Origin: Corynebacterium aurimucosum
GTDB taxonomy: Bacteria; Actinomycetota; Actinomycetes; Mycobacteriales; Mycobacteriaceae
Length of the DNA stretch: 64,000 bases
Assembly: GCF_030408555.1 (NCBI RefSeq)
Contig: NZ_CP047048.1
Span: 2,542,001 to 2,606,000, forward strand
Direction: 5' to 3'
Shown: positions 19,121-28,193 of the stretch, piece after piece
Position numbering within the stretch: the stretch's first letter is position 1
Layout: every line of letters starts with the position of its first letter
The notes under the pieces: generated by a model
What the model saw: the letters and a program-made list of their open reading frames with translations, nothing else
Told to the model about the DNA's origin: nothing
Database searches by the model: none
Translations under genes and position numbers: made by a program

Positions 19121-19861
19121 ATGAATAACATGGCACCTCACATTATTACCGACGGCCCCGTGCCCAAGCACGCTCAGCTGCGGGATATTCTCTCCGAGCT
19201 CTGCCGAACCACCCTCAAACCCGGTGACATCCTCCCAGGCGAGCGCATTCTCGAAGAAACCTACGGTGTTTCCCGCATCACCGTACGCCGCGCCATCGGT
19301 GATTTAGTGGCCGAAGGCCGCCTGCGGCGGGTGCGAGGCAAGGGCACCTTCGTGGCTCCGAACCCACTCGTCTCCCGGCTCCATTTGGCATCCTTTTCCG
19401 ATGAGATGGGCTACCAAAAAGTACAGGCTTCCTCGAGAATCCTGCTGGGTGAGCGCAGCACCGCCCCCAGTGAGGTCTGCGAGTTTTTCGGCACAGAAAC
19501 CACCGTGGCCCACACCCACCTGCGGCGCCTGCGCTTGGGCGATGGCGAGCCTTATTCCATTGACGATGGCTGGTATAACTCCGCCTTCGCGCCGACGCTG
19601 CTAGAAAATGACATCTATAACTCCGTCTACGCGATTCTGGATAGCACCTTCAAGGTCCCCATCACCGAAGCCGAGCAGACAGTCACCGCGGTGGCGGCGG
19701 AGGACGACATCGCCGAGCTTCTCGACGTCCCCCCGAACACCCCGCTTCTCCACATCACCCGCCTCGCCCGCTCGGGGGACCGACCGGTTGAATGGTGCTC
19801 CTCGGTCTACCGCACTGACCGCTACCGCCTTACGACCCACGTCTCCCGCTCGCATACTTAG
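19121..19861 (+). CDS. farR: GntR/HutC-family transcriptional regulator, FarR-like
   Basis: 246 residues; a second ATG three codons in (19130) is also possible. The N-terminal winged helix (about 15-80: [39 protein letters not shown]) is typical of GntR. The C-terminal part (about 90-240) is a UTRA ligand-binding domain with [21 protein letters not shown] and a final [21 protein letters not shown]. In C. glutamicum the regulator next to serS is FarR, which acts on amino-acid biosynthesis genes; orthology here rests on that synteny and the HutC-type fold. The effector is unknown. The very short divergent region must contain both promoters. Confidence 0.75.
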   Translation: MNNMAPHIITDGPVPKHAQLRDILSELCRTTLKPGDILPGERILEETYGVSRITVRRAIGDLVAEGRLRRVRGKGTFVAPNPLVSRLHLASFSDEMGYQKVQASSRILLGERSTAPSEVCEFFGTETTVAHTHLRRLRLGDGEPYSIDDGWYNSAFAPTLLENDIYNSVYAILDSTFKVPITEAEQTVTAVAAEDDIAELLDVPPNTPLLHITRLARSGDRPVEWCSSVYRTDRYRLTTHVSRSHT

Positions 19862-19934
19862 CGGCTCCATGGTGGCGAACAGCGCTGGGCGGGCTAGAAG
19901 CCAGGGCCGCTAAGGGAGTAGTATGAGGAGTTCT

Positions 19935-21050
19935 ATGAGCACTTCATCTGCATGGCGCTCCGCCTCCGCCATCCGCGTCGTCCTCGTTGCAGCCGTGGCC
20001 GCGGCCGTCTTCATGGCCTCCTACGGCCTCTTTAGCGGCGAGCCAACCGGCACCGATTCGGCCGGGAATGACTCCGCTAGCTCCAGCGCCGACGGCAGTC
20101 AGGCCGCCGATCCTTCTACCGCCGACGGTGAAGCTGCTCCCTTCACCACCGCCTCCGCTGGGGCATGCGTGACCTGGGACATCGCCCCGGATGGCACCGC
20201 CACCGGTTTTGAGCAGATCAGCTGCGAGAAACCACACCGCTTCGAAGTCTCGGCTCGCGAGGATCTCAGCGCCTACCCCACCAGCGAGTTCGGCCCCAAC
20301 GCCACGCGCCCCGATATCACACGCCAAAACGCCCTGCGCGATGAGCTGTGCGAAGCACCCACGGTGAGCTACCTCAACGGCAAGTGGGATCCCAACGGGC
20401 GCTATGACATTGCTTCCATCCTGCCCCCGGCCGCATCCTGGGATCAGGGTGACCGTACCTTGCTGTGTGGCCTGCAGACTACCGACGCCAACGGCGTACC
20501 GCAGGAATCCACCGGCAAGGTCAGCGAGGTGGACCAGGCGGTCGTCGCCAAGCCCGGCGAGTGCCGCAAGGTGGATGAGAACCAGGCTCTCAGCACTGTG
20601 CCCTGCCAGGAACCGCACCAGATGGAGACCGTGTCCGTCATCAACCTGGCCGAAAAGTTCCCCAATGGCTACCGCAGCGATGAGGACATGGATAAGTTCC
20701 TCTCCGAAACCTGCACCCAAAATGCCATGGATTACCTGGGCGGCGAGGAGAACCTCTACCAGTCCACGCTGCAACCTTTCTGGGGCGCGATGAGCCGCGA
20801 GACCTGGGAGAGCGGATCCCGTTCGGTGAATTGCTCGCTGATCCACATCAAGGACGGTCACTTCTCCGAGATCACCGGCTCTGCCACAGGGGGACGCGAG
20901 GCCCTGAGCATTAACGGCGCCCCGCCGACCGAGCAGCCGAAGCGCAACCCATTGCGTGACCCGAATGCTCAGCCGGGCGGCGAGAACGCCGAGCCAGCTG
21001 GTGCGAACGACGCGCCCGCCACCCCCGAAGCTGCGGCTCCGGCCCTCTAG
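19935..21050 (+). CDS. Septum formation family protein (membrane-anchored, secreted)
   Basis: 371 residues from the ATG at 19935, which has AGGAG four bases upstream; the ATG at 19923 overlaps that ribosome site. One N-terminal transmembrane helix (about 10-30) is followed by a low-complexity Ser/Asp/Ala stretch and then an extracytoplasmic region. This shows two repeats of the 'septum formation' type, each with a GxC and a CxxPHxxE pattern (GACVTWD with SCEKPHRFEV; GECRKVDENQ with PCQEPHQMETV). The C-terminus is Pro/Ala-rich. Role in division is suggested only by the family name. The metallopeptidase gene follows after 29 bases, probably in one operon. Confidence 0.82.
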   Translation: MSTSSAWRSASAIRVVLVAAVAAAVFMASYGLFSGEPTGTDSAGNDSASSSADGSQAADPSTADGEAAPFTTASAGACVTWDIAPDGTATGFEQISCEKPHRFEVSAREDLSAYPTSEFGPNATRPDITRQNALRDELCEAPTVSYLNGKWDPNGRYDIASILPPAASWDQGDRTLLCGLQTTDANGVPQESTGKVSEVDQAVVAKPGECRKVDENQALSTVPCQEPHQMETVSVINLAEKFPNGYRSDEDMDKFLSETCTQNAMDYLGGEENLYQSTLQPFWGAMSRETWESGSRSVNCSLIHIKDGHFSEITGSATGGREALSINGAPPTEQPKRNPLRDPNAQPGGENAEPAGANDAPATPEAAAPAL

Positions 21051-21079
21051 GCTCCGGTCATCAAACAGGAAGAAATCAC

Positions 21080-21427
21080 ATGTACGAGGTCAGCGAGGAA
21101 CGCTTCGAGGAACTGGTCGGCGAGGCCCTCGATAAAATTCCGGATCGCTTCGTTGATCAGATGCGCAACCTGGTCATCCTCGTCGAGGAAGAGCACCCGG
21201 AGAACCCTGAACTGTTGGGGCTTTATGAGGGCGTCATGCTCACGCAGCGCACCGCCTCACACACCGGCTACCTGCCGGATACCATTTCCATTTACCGGCA
21301 GCCTCTGCAGGCCATCAGCAACTCGGAAGAAGAGCTCGCCCACGAAGTCATGGTGACCGTCTTCCACGAGGTCGGGCACTATTTCGGATTCGAGGAGGAG
21401 CGCCTCCACGAGCTCGGCTGGGGGTAG
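21080..21427 (+). CDS. Small zincin-type metallopeptidase family protein
   Basis: 115 residues of the minimal metallopeptidase family. The zinc motif HEVGHYFGFEEE (about 97-108) gives HExxH and the following glycine and glutamate seen in this family. The middle holds ILVEEEHPENPELLGLYEG and TISIYRQPL, both typical. There is no signal peptide. Substrate is unknown. The start is supported by AGGAAG upstream, and the gene follows the septum-formation gene at close range. Confidence 0.85.
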   Translation: MYEVSEERFEELVGEALDKIPDRFVDQMRNLVILVEEEHPENPELLGLYEGVMLTQRTASHTGYLPDTISIYRQPLQAISNSEEELAHEVMVTVFHEVGHYFGFEEERLHELGWG

Positions 21428-21480
21428 GCGCCCAAGGCACCTACCGTGACCACAACGAAACCTACCGCGGCCGCAGCGGG

Positions 21481-22128
21481 TTAGACTTCGGTATCCGCCC
21501 AGCGCTTGAGCGTCCACTGGCCAAAAGGCTGGCCCTGCGGCTCCATGAGGGTAAAGCGGCAGTTCGGCATGTAGCCAGTATAAGCAAAATCGGGGTCCAC
21601 GCCGCAGGCATGCCTCGTCACTACGCGAATGGCGGCGCCGTGGCTGACGACGACGATGTCTTCATCATCCTCCAGCTCCGCAGCGAGATCCTCCAACACC
21701 GGTTGGTAGCGCTCGAGCACATCCACGTAGCTCTCACCGCCAGGCATCCGGGCGGACTCATCACCGTCGAGCCAGCCGCGCAGTGCCACCATGTATTCGC
21801 GGTGGGTATCCTCACTACCGCTCATTTCATGATCACCGGCAAAGACCTCATGCAGGCCTACACGCACGTCCACCGGAACATTGCGCTCATCGGCGGTCTC
21901 GCCGAAGGTACGGGCGGCCAGCATCGCGGTCTGCTGAGCGCGCAAGGCAATGGAACACACAAAGCGCACACGGCGCCCTGCGCACAGTTCAGCTAACTCG
22001 CGGCCGACATCTTCCGCTTGGCCGCGGCCGCGCTCGGTGAGCTCGGCACCTGGGGGCCGGGTATCCATAACGCGGTCAATATTGGAAAAGGTCTGGCCGT
22101 GGCGCAGCAGGATGATTCTTCCGGTCAT
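21481..22128 (-). CDS. Histidine phosphatase family protein (phosphoglycerate-mutase-like)
   Basis: 215 residues. The phosphohistidine motif LRHGQTFSN (about 7-15), the R/E/H partners (ELTERGRGQAEDVG; VLERYQPVL; VVVSHGAAIRVV around 158-169) are all present, so it should be an active branch-1 histidine phosphatase. The substrate cannot be told from the sequence. It follows pheA by 11 bases on the same strand, as gpmB-like genes do next to pheA in C. glutamicum. Confidence 0.88.
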   Translation of the reverse strand: MTGRIILLRHGQTFSNIDRVMDTRPPGAELTERGRGQAEDVGRELAELCAGRRVRFVCSIALRAQQTAMLAARTFGETADERNVPVDVRVGLHEVFAGDHEMSGSEDTHREYMVALRGWLDGDESARMPGGESYVDVLERYQPVLEDLAAELEDDEDIVVVSHGAAIRVVTRHACGVDPDFAYTGYMPNCRFTLMEPQGQPFGQWTLKRWADTEV

Positions 22129-22139
22129 GCTTCACCACA

Positions 22140-23051
22140 CTATTGGCCGGTGCGCGCCTGCGCTACCCATTCATCGGCTTCTTGCAGCCGCGCCAGATCC
22201 CGCGGGCCCTCCCCGAGTGCCGTGGCGGAAGGCCAGGAACCAACGAACACGACGTCCTCCGCCCGCAGCCACAGTGCCCGCAGAGCCTCCGCCACCGGCT
22301 GGTCCTCAATGTGTCCGATGAGATCGGCGTGGAAGCGATAGTTACCGAAGACGGTGCGCAGCGGGCGGGATTCGATGCGGGAGAGGTCCACCCCGCGGTG
22401 CGCGAATTCCTGTAGGGCCCCTACCAGGGAGCCCGGCTCGTTGGGCAGGGTGAAGATGACGGACGTCCTGTCGTTGCCGGTCCGCTCGGTCGGCTTTCCG
22501 GCCGGTCCCACGAGGACGAAACGAGTCGTGGCCCCCGCGACATCTGCCACATTCTCCGCAATAGAATCCAGTCCGAAGACCTCCGCTGCGCGGGCAGGGG
22601 CGGCAGCGACATCCACCTCCCCGCGCGCCACGGCCTGCGCCGCCGCACCATTCGACGCCGCCGGAACATACTCCACGTCCGGCAAGTTCTGCTTCAACCA
22701 ACCGCGCACCTGCTGGTAGGCCACGGGATGCGTAGAGAAGGTGCGAAGATTCTCTGCGGTAGTGCCGGGGCGCACCAGAATGGAGAAGGACACCGGCAGG
22801 TCTACCTCGCGGTAGATCTGGACCCGGGAGCCGTCGGCAAGCGCGTCAAAGGTGGCAGTAACCGGCCCGTCCACGGAGTTTTCGATAGCCACGCAGGCAT
22901 AATCCGCCGCACCGGAACGCACCGCCGACAGCGCCTCGGCCGGGGAGCTCACCGGCATCCCCTCGGGGGAAGCAAAGTCTGCGGCGAAATGCTGCATCGC
23001 CGCTTCCGTAAAGGTTCCAGCGGGCCCGAGGAATGCGATCGTGGTGCTCAT
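22140..23051 (-). CDS. pheA: Prephenate dehydratase
   Basis: Converts prephenate to phenylpyruvate in phenylalanine synthesis. 303 residues, monofunctional form without chorismate mutase. The N-terminal FLGPAGTFTEAA start, the ENSVDGPV motif and the catalytic TRF (ATTRFVLVG, about 180-188) belong to the PDT domain. A C-terminal ACT domain (EPGSLVGALQEFAHRGVDLSRIESRPL) should mediate feedback inhibition by phenylalanine. It is divergent from the amidase gene with 41 bases between starts and leads a two-gene operon with the histidine phosphatase. Confidence 0.96.
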   Translation of the reverse strand: MSTTIAFLGPAGTFTEAAMQHFAADFASPEGMPVSSPAEALSAVRSGAADYACVAIENSVDGPVTATFDALADGSRVQIYREVDLPVSFSILVRPGTTAENLRTFSTHPVAYQQVRGWLKQNLPDVEYVPAASNGAAAQAVARGEVDVAAAPARAAEVFGLDSIAENVADVAGATTRFVLVGPAGKPTERTGNDRTSVIFTLPNEPGSLVGALQEFAHRGVDLSRIESRPLRTVFGNYRFHADLIGHIEDQPVAEALRALWLRAEDVVFVGSWPSATALGEGPRDLARLQEADEWVAQARTGQ

Positions 23052-23092
23052 GACAGCAACTTTATCTCACACAACTACTAAACTGAGCCGCC

Positions 23093-24238
23093 ATGGAGAG
23101 CACCGAGTTCACTCTGGACAAGCTGCGCGAAGACCTATCTGGCCTGAGCCCTGCGGAGCACGGCTTCACGTACCTCGACCTCGAGCGCCGGCCGCAGGCG
23201 CACGGGCGCTTGAGCGGCTGGATTCTCTCGGTCAAGGACCTTAATGACGTCGCCGGCATGCCCACCACACTCGGGCATGCCGAGCGCGCCTACGTGGCGG
23301 AGGAGACCGTTCCTTTCGTGCAAGAGCTTATCGACGCCGGCGCGCTCGTCATCGGCAAATCCGCCGCACCCGAGCTGGGCCTGCGTGTGGACACCGAACC
23401 TGTAGGCCTGCCGCACCCGGATAATCCGCTCTACCCGGGCCATACCCCGGGCGGCTCCTCCGGCGGGGCGGCGGTCCAGGTGGCCCGGGGCCTCATGCGC
23501 GCTGCGCATGCCTCCGACGGTGGCGGTTCCATTCGCGTGCCGGCTGCCGCCTGCGGTGTCGTCGGGTTTAAACCCGCCGGCGAGGATCTCTCGGTGCAGG
23601 GGTTCATCACGCGCAGCATCGCCGATACCGCAACTCTGCATGGCCTTAACCCGCGTGCCCGGCGCGCCCGCATCGGCGTGCTGACGGATCCCCTCTTCGC
23701 TCAAGCTGAGGTGGCCCCGCACATGCTGCGCGCGGTCGCAGAGGCCACCGCTACCTTTGAAGGCGCGGGTTTCGAAACCGTGGCTATCTCCCCCTATCCC
23801 CAGGCCGCCCGCACCTTTGAGGCCTTCCAGCACATCTTTAGTCGCCGGCTGGCTGGCCTTGACTTCGCGGAGGGTTACGCGGAGTGGATCCGTGCGAAGG
23901 GCCGGCGCGTCACGGACTCCGAATTCGCCGCGGCCCGCGCCCACGCCGCCCAACTACCGGAAATGCTGGCACAAGAGTGGGACGTCGACGCCATCTTGAG
24001 CCCCATGCTGGCCTTCGATCCACCCCGGCGCGGGCACTTCCTGGCACGGGAGCACCAGGCCAACTTCGATGAGCAAACGCGGTGGTCGCCGTGGGGATCG
24101 TTGTTCAACGTGGCGCAGCTGCCCGCTATTTCTGTGCCCTGGCCGGTGCGCGATCACCCGCCGGTAGGCGTGCAGTTAGGCTCACTCACGCTTGACGAGT
24201 CCTCCCTTCTCGGCCTCGCCCAGGTGCTTCACCCATGA
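23093..24238 (+). CDS. Amidase signature family hydrolase
   Basis: 381 residues, shorter than the 450-500 usual in the family. The Ser-cisSer-Lys triad is visible: SVKDLNDV (Lys), GGSIRVPA (Ser) and TPGGSSGGAAVQVA (nucleophile loop region, about 120-135). The C-terminal part is compact and ends in a substrate-pocket segment NVAQLPAISVPW. It should hydrolyse an amide; the substrate is unknown. Its stop overlaps the start of the CPBP gene as ATGA, which suggests translational coupling. Confidence 0.88.
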   Translation: MESTEFTLDKLREDLSGLSPAEHGFTYLDLERRPQAHGRLSGWILSVKDLNDVAGMPTTLGHAERAYVAEETVPFVQELIDAGALVIGKSAAPELGLRVDTEPVGLPHPDNPLYPGHTPGGSSGGAAVQVARGLMRAAHASDGGGSIRVPAAACGVVGFKPAGEDLSVQGFITRSIADTATLHGLNPRARRARIGVLTDPLFAQAEVAPHMLRAVAEATATFEGAGFETVAISPYPQAARTFEAFQHIFSRRLAGLDFAEGYAEWIRAKGRRVTDSEFAAARAHAAQLPEMLAQEWDVDAILSPMLAFDPPRRGHFLAREHQANFDEQTRWSPWGSLFNVAQLPAISVPWPVRDHPPVGVQLGSLTLDESSLLGLAQVLHP

Positions 24239-24933
24239 CCGCGCGCTCACGCCTGCGCGCGGAAATCCTCATCGTCCTCACCATCACTTTTGGAATCTCT
24301 GGTGTTCGCGCCGTGCTACGCCTGACCGATTCTCTGCTCAACCCGGCCCCGCTCAACGAGCAGTCGGTCACCATCAACGCTTCGCAGTCGGCGACTTCGC
24401 TGCTGGACTTTGCCTTCCAGCTCTGCAGTGCCGCCGTGCTGTGTGCCTGGGGAGCGCTTGCCCTTTATTTGATTTCTTTTCCGCCCCGCCCACAGTGGCG
24501 GGACGGCCTGCACGGCGCGGCGTTGGCGGCGGTTATTGGGCTTCCCGGGTTGGTGCTGTATTACGTGGCGTTGCACTTCGGCTGGACCAAGGAGGTGGTG
24601 CCGGGGGCCTTCGATAGCTGGATTGAGATCCCGGTGCTGCTGATTAAATCCTTCGCCAACGCCTGGGCGGAGGAACTGGTGGTGGTGTACTGGTTCATGA
24701 CCAGGCTCAAGCAGTCTGGGTGGGCCTTACCCGCAACGCTGGCCGCCTCCTCTATCTTGCGCGGTTCTTACCACCTCTACCAGGGAGTCTCCGCCGGCTT
24801 TGGCAATATCATGATGGGCCTGCTTTATGGCTGGTATTTCCACCGCACCGGGAAGGTATGGCCTCTGGTCATCGCGCACTTTCTGATCGACGCCGTCGCT
24901 TTCGTGGGCTACGTACTGCTCTTCGGCGCTTAA
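24235..24933 (+). CDS. CPBP family intramembrane metalloprotease
   Basis: 232 residues with about seven hydrophobic segments. Motif 1 is AEELVVVYWF (about 142-151, EE with downstream aromatic), motif 2 SSILRGSYHLYQG with the metal-binding histidine and motif 3 VIAHFLIDAVAF with a second histidine. These residues make it a probable active membrane protease of the CAAX-processing/bacteriocin-immunity type. Motif 1 lacks the common EExxxR arginine at the usual place. Coupled to the amidase gene by a 4-base overlap. Confidence 0.85.
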   Translation: MTARSRLRAEILIVLTITFGISGVRAVLRLTDSLLNPAPLNEQSVTINASQSATSLLDFAFQLCSAAVLCAWGALALYLISFPPRPQWRDGLHGAALAAVIGLPGLVLYYVALHFGWTKEVVPGAFDSWIEIPVLLIKSFANAWAEELVVVYWFMTRLKQSGWALPATLAASSILRGSYHLYQGVSAGFGNIMMGLLYGWYFHRTGKVWPLVIAHFLIDAVAFVGYVLLFGA

Positions 24934-25025
24934 GCGGTGCCCGGAACAGCGTCGCGCCGAAAAGACCACCACCGCGCCCTGTGGGATAGGTGGGGCGCAA
25001 GTGATTTCGCGGTACAGTGTTCCCC

Positions 25026-26429
25026 ATGACCTACCAAGGACGCGATCCCGAGCGCGAAGCTCGCCGTGCTGGCGAGCCCCACGGCACTCCCCGCCGCGCG
25101 GGCTCCGCTGATTCTGCGAGGCCTTCCCGCCCCTACGACCCGGCTGGCCCGCACGCCTCACATGCCTCCGGCCAGGACGCGGGCGAATTTGTCCTTGGTG
25201 CCGATGGGCAGCCCTTGCGTGATCGCTACGGCCGTCCGGTGCGCCGCCGTCCATCCACACAGCGCAGCACGCCGTCTCAAAATTCCCCACGCACCCAGCG
25301 TCCCACCCCGCGTCGCTCACGGCCGGAGGAAACCCGCTTCGACGTCGATGCCTACATGGCCCAGCACTCCCCCGCGCGCCCAGCGCCCCGCCAGAGCGCG
25401 GCCACCCGGGAACCTGCCGCCGGCGCATACCGGCGAAGTCCCGACGCACCGCCACGCAGCTATTCCCCACAGGCTCCCTCCCGCGGGCGTGCCGCAGGAC
25501 GCCCACATAGCCGCCGCAAGAAGGTCAACCCGGTCAAGCAAGCTTTCGGTTGCCTGGGCTGGCTCATCGTCATCGCCCTCGTCTTCATGGTGGCCTTCAC
25601 CTTGTGGACGGATTCACGCCTCACCCGCATCGATGCCCTGCCCACCGAACAGGTGGCGCCGACCTCTGGGACGAACTGGCTGTTGGTGGGCTCGGACTCC
25701 CGCCAGGGCCTCACCGAGGAACAACAAGCGGAGCTAGGTACCGGTGGCGATGTAGGCGTCGGCCGCACCGATACCATCATGCTTCTGCACATCCCCAGCT
25801 CCGGAAAGGCCCAGCTGGTCTCCATTCCACGCGATAGCTACGTCGACGTGCCCGGCTTCGGCATGGACAAGGTCAATGCTGCCTTCACCTACGGTGGGCC
25901 CCAGCTGCTGACCCACACCGTGGAACAAGCCACCGGCCTCCACATCGATCACTATGCGGAGATCGGCATGGGCGGCTTGGCAAACGTCGTGGATTCCGTG
26001 GGCGGCGTGGAGATTTGCGTCAAGGAGCCCATCAACGATCCGCTCGCGGGCATCGACCTTCAAGCGGGCTGCCAGAAGCTCCGCGGCCCAGATGCCCTTG
26101 GCTACGTGCGCACCCGCGCTACCGCGATGGGTGACTTGGACCGCGTCGAGCGCCAGCGCGAGTTCTTCGCCGCGCTGCTGGATAAGGCAACGTCCTTCTC
26201 CACCATTGGCAACCCCTTCAAGGCCGTCTCCCTGGTCAACCACACCACGGATTCCTTCATCGTCAACGAGAAGGACCACGTGTGGCATCTTGCCCGCGTG
26301 GCGCTGTCGATGGCCTCAGGCGTGGAGACAACGACGGTGCCCATCGGCGGTTTCCAGGACACGGTCGTGGGCAATGTCGTCCTCTGGGATGACGCTGAGG
26401 CCCAAGCGCTCTGGGACTCCATGCGCTAA
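25026..26429 (+). CDS. lcpB: LytR-CpsA-Psr (LCP) family cell-wall ligase
   Basis: 467 residues from the ATG at 25026. A long basic Pro/Arg-rich cytoplasmic tail (about 1-165) precedes one transmembrane helix (about 180-200) and an extracytoplasmic LCP domain. The domain shows the WLLVGSDSRQGLT start, GRTDTIMLLHI, VSIPRDSYVDVPGFG and YVRTRATAMGDLDRVERQREFF, including the Arg and Asp residues used for polyprenyl-phosphate and metal binding. LCP enzymes attach arabinogalactan to peptidoglycan in this group. By position next to pheA it corresponds to the second C. glutamicum LCP gene (lcpB). TACAGT ten bases upstream of the ATG could be a -10 element of a nearly leaderless mRNA. Confidence 0.88.
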   Translation: MTYQGRDPEREARRAGEPHGTPRRAGSADSARPSRPYDPAGPHASHASGQDAGEFVLGADGQPLRDRYGRPVRRRPSTQRSTPSQNSPRTQRPTPRRSRPEETRFDVDAYMAQHSPARPAPRQSAATREPAAGAYRRSPDAPPRSYSPQAPSRGRAAGRPHSRRKKVNPVKQAFGCLGWLIVIALVFMVAFTLWTDSRLTRIDALPTEQVAPTSGTNWLLVGSDSRQGLTEEQQAELGTGGDVGVGRTDTIMLLHIPSSGKAQLVSIPRDSYVDVPGFGMDKVNAAFTYGGPQLLTHTVEQATGLHIDHYAEIGMGGLANVVDSVGGVEICVKEPINDPLAGIDLQAGCQKLRGPDALGYVRTRATAMGDLDRVERQREFFAALLDKATSFSTIGNPFKAVSLVNHTTDSFIVNEKDHVWHLARVALSMASGVETTTVPIGGFQDTVVGNVVLWDDAEAQALWDSMR

Positions 26430-26447
26430 GGCTTCGACCGGTCGTTT

Positions 26448-26500
26448 CGATCAATTAAGGCTCCAAAACCGCCTTGAGGTTTTGGAGCCTTAATTGATCG
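26448..26500. terminator. Perfect 23-bp stem, bidirectional terminator
   Basis: Arms 26448-26470 and 26478-26500 are perfectly complementary, beginning CGATCAATTAAGG and ending CCTTAATTGATCG, with the 7-base loop GCCTTGA. It lies between convergent lcpB and DUF5926 genes, and its AT-rich outer stem supplies a tail in both directions. Confidence 0.85.
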
Positions 26501-26537
26501 ATATGTACCTAAGCTTTGGGGCTAAAGCACCCAGGAA

Positions 26538-27467
26538 CTAGCGCAGCGTCACCTGACGGGACTTGATGTTCTGCAGCTGCTTGCGCTCATCGGCATCGAG
26601 GTTGGCGTCGTTGGAAATCTCCTCTTCCAGCGCCTTATTCACACGAGACAGCTCGGACTCGTAAGAATCGTGCGCAACCTCAGGGTCGAGGTCAAAGACC
26701 GGGGCGATGAGACCATGCGTGCGGAAGACACCGGCGAACTTGGTGTTCTCGCCCAGGTTGAGCTCACCGCGAGCGGCAATGCGCGCAAGCGCATTGAGGA
26801 AAGCATTCTCGTCATCGCACGGGCGGACCCATCGGATATGCGCCTTGCCGCCACCGGCATTAGCCCAGAAAGCGGTGCCGACGAAGCCTTCGGCCTCCTG
26901 GCCCACCTGGTAGGACTCGATGACGGAATCATTGGCGCGCTGCAGAGCCTGCGCCATCTGTGGAGGAACCTGCGCGCCCTCCGGCATCCACCACGCGAAG
27001 TCCTGGTAGACGTTGATCTCCAGCTCGGCGTCCTCCTCCAGCAGCTCCTTGAGCTCCGGCTGGGAACCATCAGCAGCAGTGGACTCGAGGGTGGAGCCCG
27101 GCGCGTTGTTCTTCACCCAGTTCAGAGCAAAAGCCAAGTCGCGGCCCGGGTTGTGGGTGTGGGACTGCACCTGCAGGCCCACGAAGGCCTCACCACCGGA
27201 TTCCTCATCACGGATGAGCGCCGCGGTAGCACCGGGCAGCACGGTGGCGACGTAGACATCCTTGTCGAAGCCCTTGACGGACAGCTTCGCCGTTGCGGAA
27301 GGAACAAATTCCTGCAGGGCGACGAGGCTAGCCTCAGCGGCCAGCCCACCAAAGGGGCGAGGGTCCTTTTCCAGGGCAGCGCGCTCGGCGGCGCGGGCAG
27401 CGAGCTTAGCTTGGCGGCGGGACATGCCCTCCGGCAGCTGTTCGTTCTTCTTTTTCTTCTTGGCCAT
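26538..27467 (-). CDS. DUF5926 family protein
   Basis: 309 residues from the ATG at 27467 (AKKKKKNEQLPEG). A Lys-rich start and a helical Ala/Arg segment (ARAAERAALEKDPRPF) precede a globular part of unknown fold (LVALQEFVPSATAKL, VGLQVQSHTHNPGRDLAFALNW, FAWWMPEGAQVP). There is no signal peptide or membrane helix. It is probably co-transcribed with gdpd and ldh, 21 bases downstream. The function is unknown; the family is conserved across actinobacteria. Confidence 0.8.
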   Translation of the reverse strand: MAKKKKKNEQLPEGMSRRQAKLAARAAERAALEKDPRPFGGLAAEASLVALQEFVPSATAKLSVKGFDKDVYVATVLPGATAALIRDEESGGEAFVGLQVQSHTHNPGRDLAFALNWVKNNAPGSTLESTAADGSQPELKELLEEDAELEINVYQDFAWWMPEGAQVPPQMAQALQRANDSVIESYQVGQEAEGFVGTAFWANAGGGKAHIRWVRPCDDENAFLNALARIAARGELNLGENTKFAGVFRTHGLIAPVFDLDPEVAHDSYESELSRVNKALEEEISNDANLDADERKQLQNIKSRQVTLR

Positions 27468-27488
27468 ACTGAACAACTTACCTGTTCA

Positions 27489-28193
27489 TTACAGCTCAAT
27501 GGCATGCAGGGCCACTTCCGGCTGGTTCGTGGCGAGAATATCTACCCCGTTGGCCCACGCCCACTTCATGTCCGCGGGTTTATCGATGGTCCACATGTAC
27601 GTGGGCAAGCCGTGCGCGCCGATCGCGTCAGGCTGCAGCTTGCCGCGCAACAGGGACATGCCTAAGCCAGTGGGCTGGGATAACAGGATATCCGAGCGGT
27701 TAAAATGGCGCTCCCAATCGCGGCGCAGGTAGATGCGGTCGACGTGCGGGGCAAGCGCTGCCATTCGACGAATGGCCCGGTGGGAAAAGGAAATCATGTG
27801 GATCCGGGGGTCGTCGAGAAGCCCTGCGTAGCGCAGCCGCAGCACCATCTGTTCTTCGAGGATGTCGCCTTGCCCCGAGGGATGCTTGGTCTCAATGTAG
27901 AGGTGGTGCTTCTTATCCCCGAGCATGTCGAGGAGTTCGTCGAGAAGCAGCATGCGCTGGCCGCCGCCAATCTTGAGGCGGCGCAGCTCCTCCCAGGTCA
28001 TCCGAGACACTCGGCCTGAGCCATTCGTGGTGCGGTCCAGTGTGGGATCGTGATGAACCACCACCTTGCCGTCGCTGCTCAGGCGGATATCGCACTCGAT
28101 ACCGTGAATGGGTAGCTCGAGCGCTTTCTCAAAGGCAAGAGGGGATAGCTCCGGATATTTCCCGGAGTATCCCCTGTGGGCGACAATCTTCAC
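27489..28193 (-). CDS. Glycerophosphodiester phosphodiesterase
   Basis: 234 residues, cytoplasmic UgpQ-like size. The HRGYSG start with catalytic His, the GIECDIRLSSDGKVVVHHDPTLDRTTNGSG block (metal-binding E and D, second catalytic His) and LYIETKHP are typical. It should release sn-glycerol 3-phosphate from glycerophosphodiesters. The start is GTG, whose first base is the last base of the ldh stop (TAGTG), so translation is probably coupled. Confidence 0.92.
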   Translation of the reverse strand: MKIVAHRGYSGKYPELSPLAFEKALELPIHGIECDIRLSSDGKVVVHHDPTLDRTTNGSGRVSRMTWEELRRLKIGGGQRMLLLDELLDMLGDKKHHLYIETKHPSGQGDILEEQMVLRLRYAGLLDDPRIHMISFSHRAIRRMAALAPHVDRIYLRRDWERHFNRSDILLSQPTGLGMSLLRGKLQPDAIGAHGLPTYMWTIDKPADMKWAWANGVDILATNQPEVALHAIEL

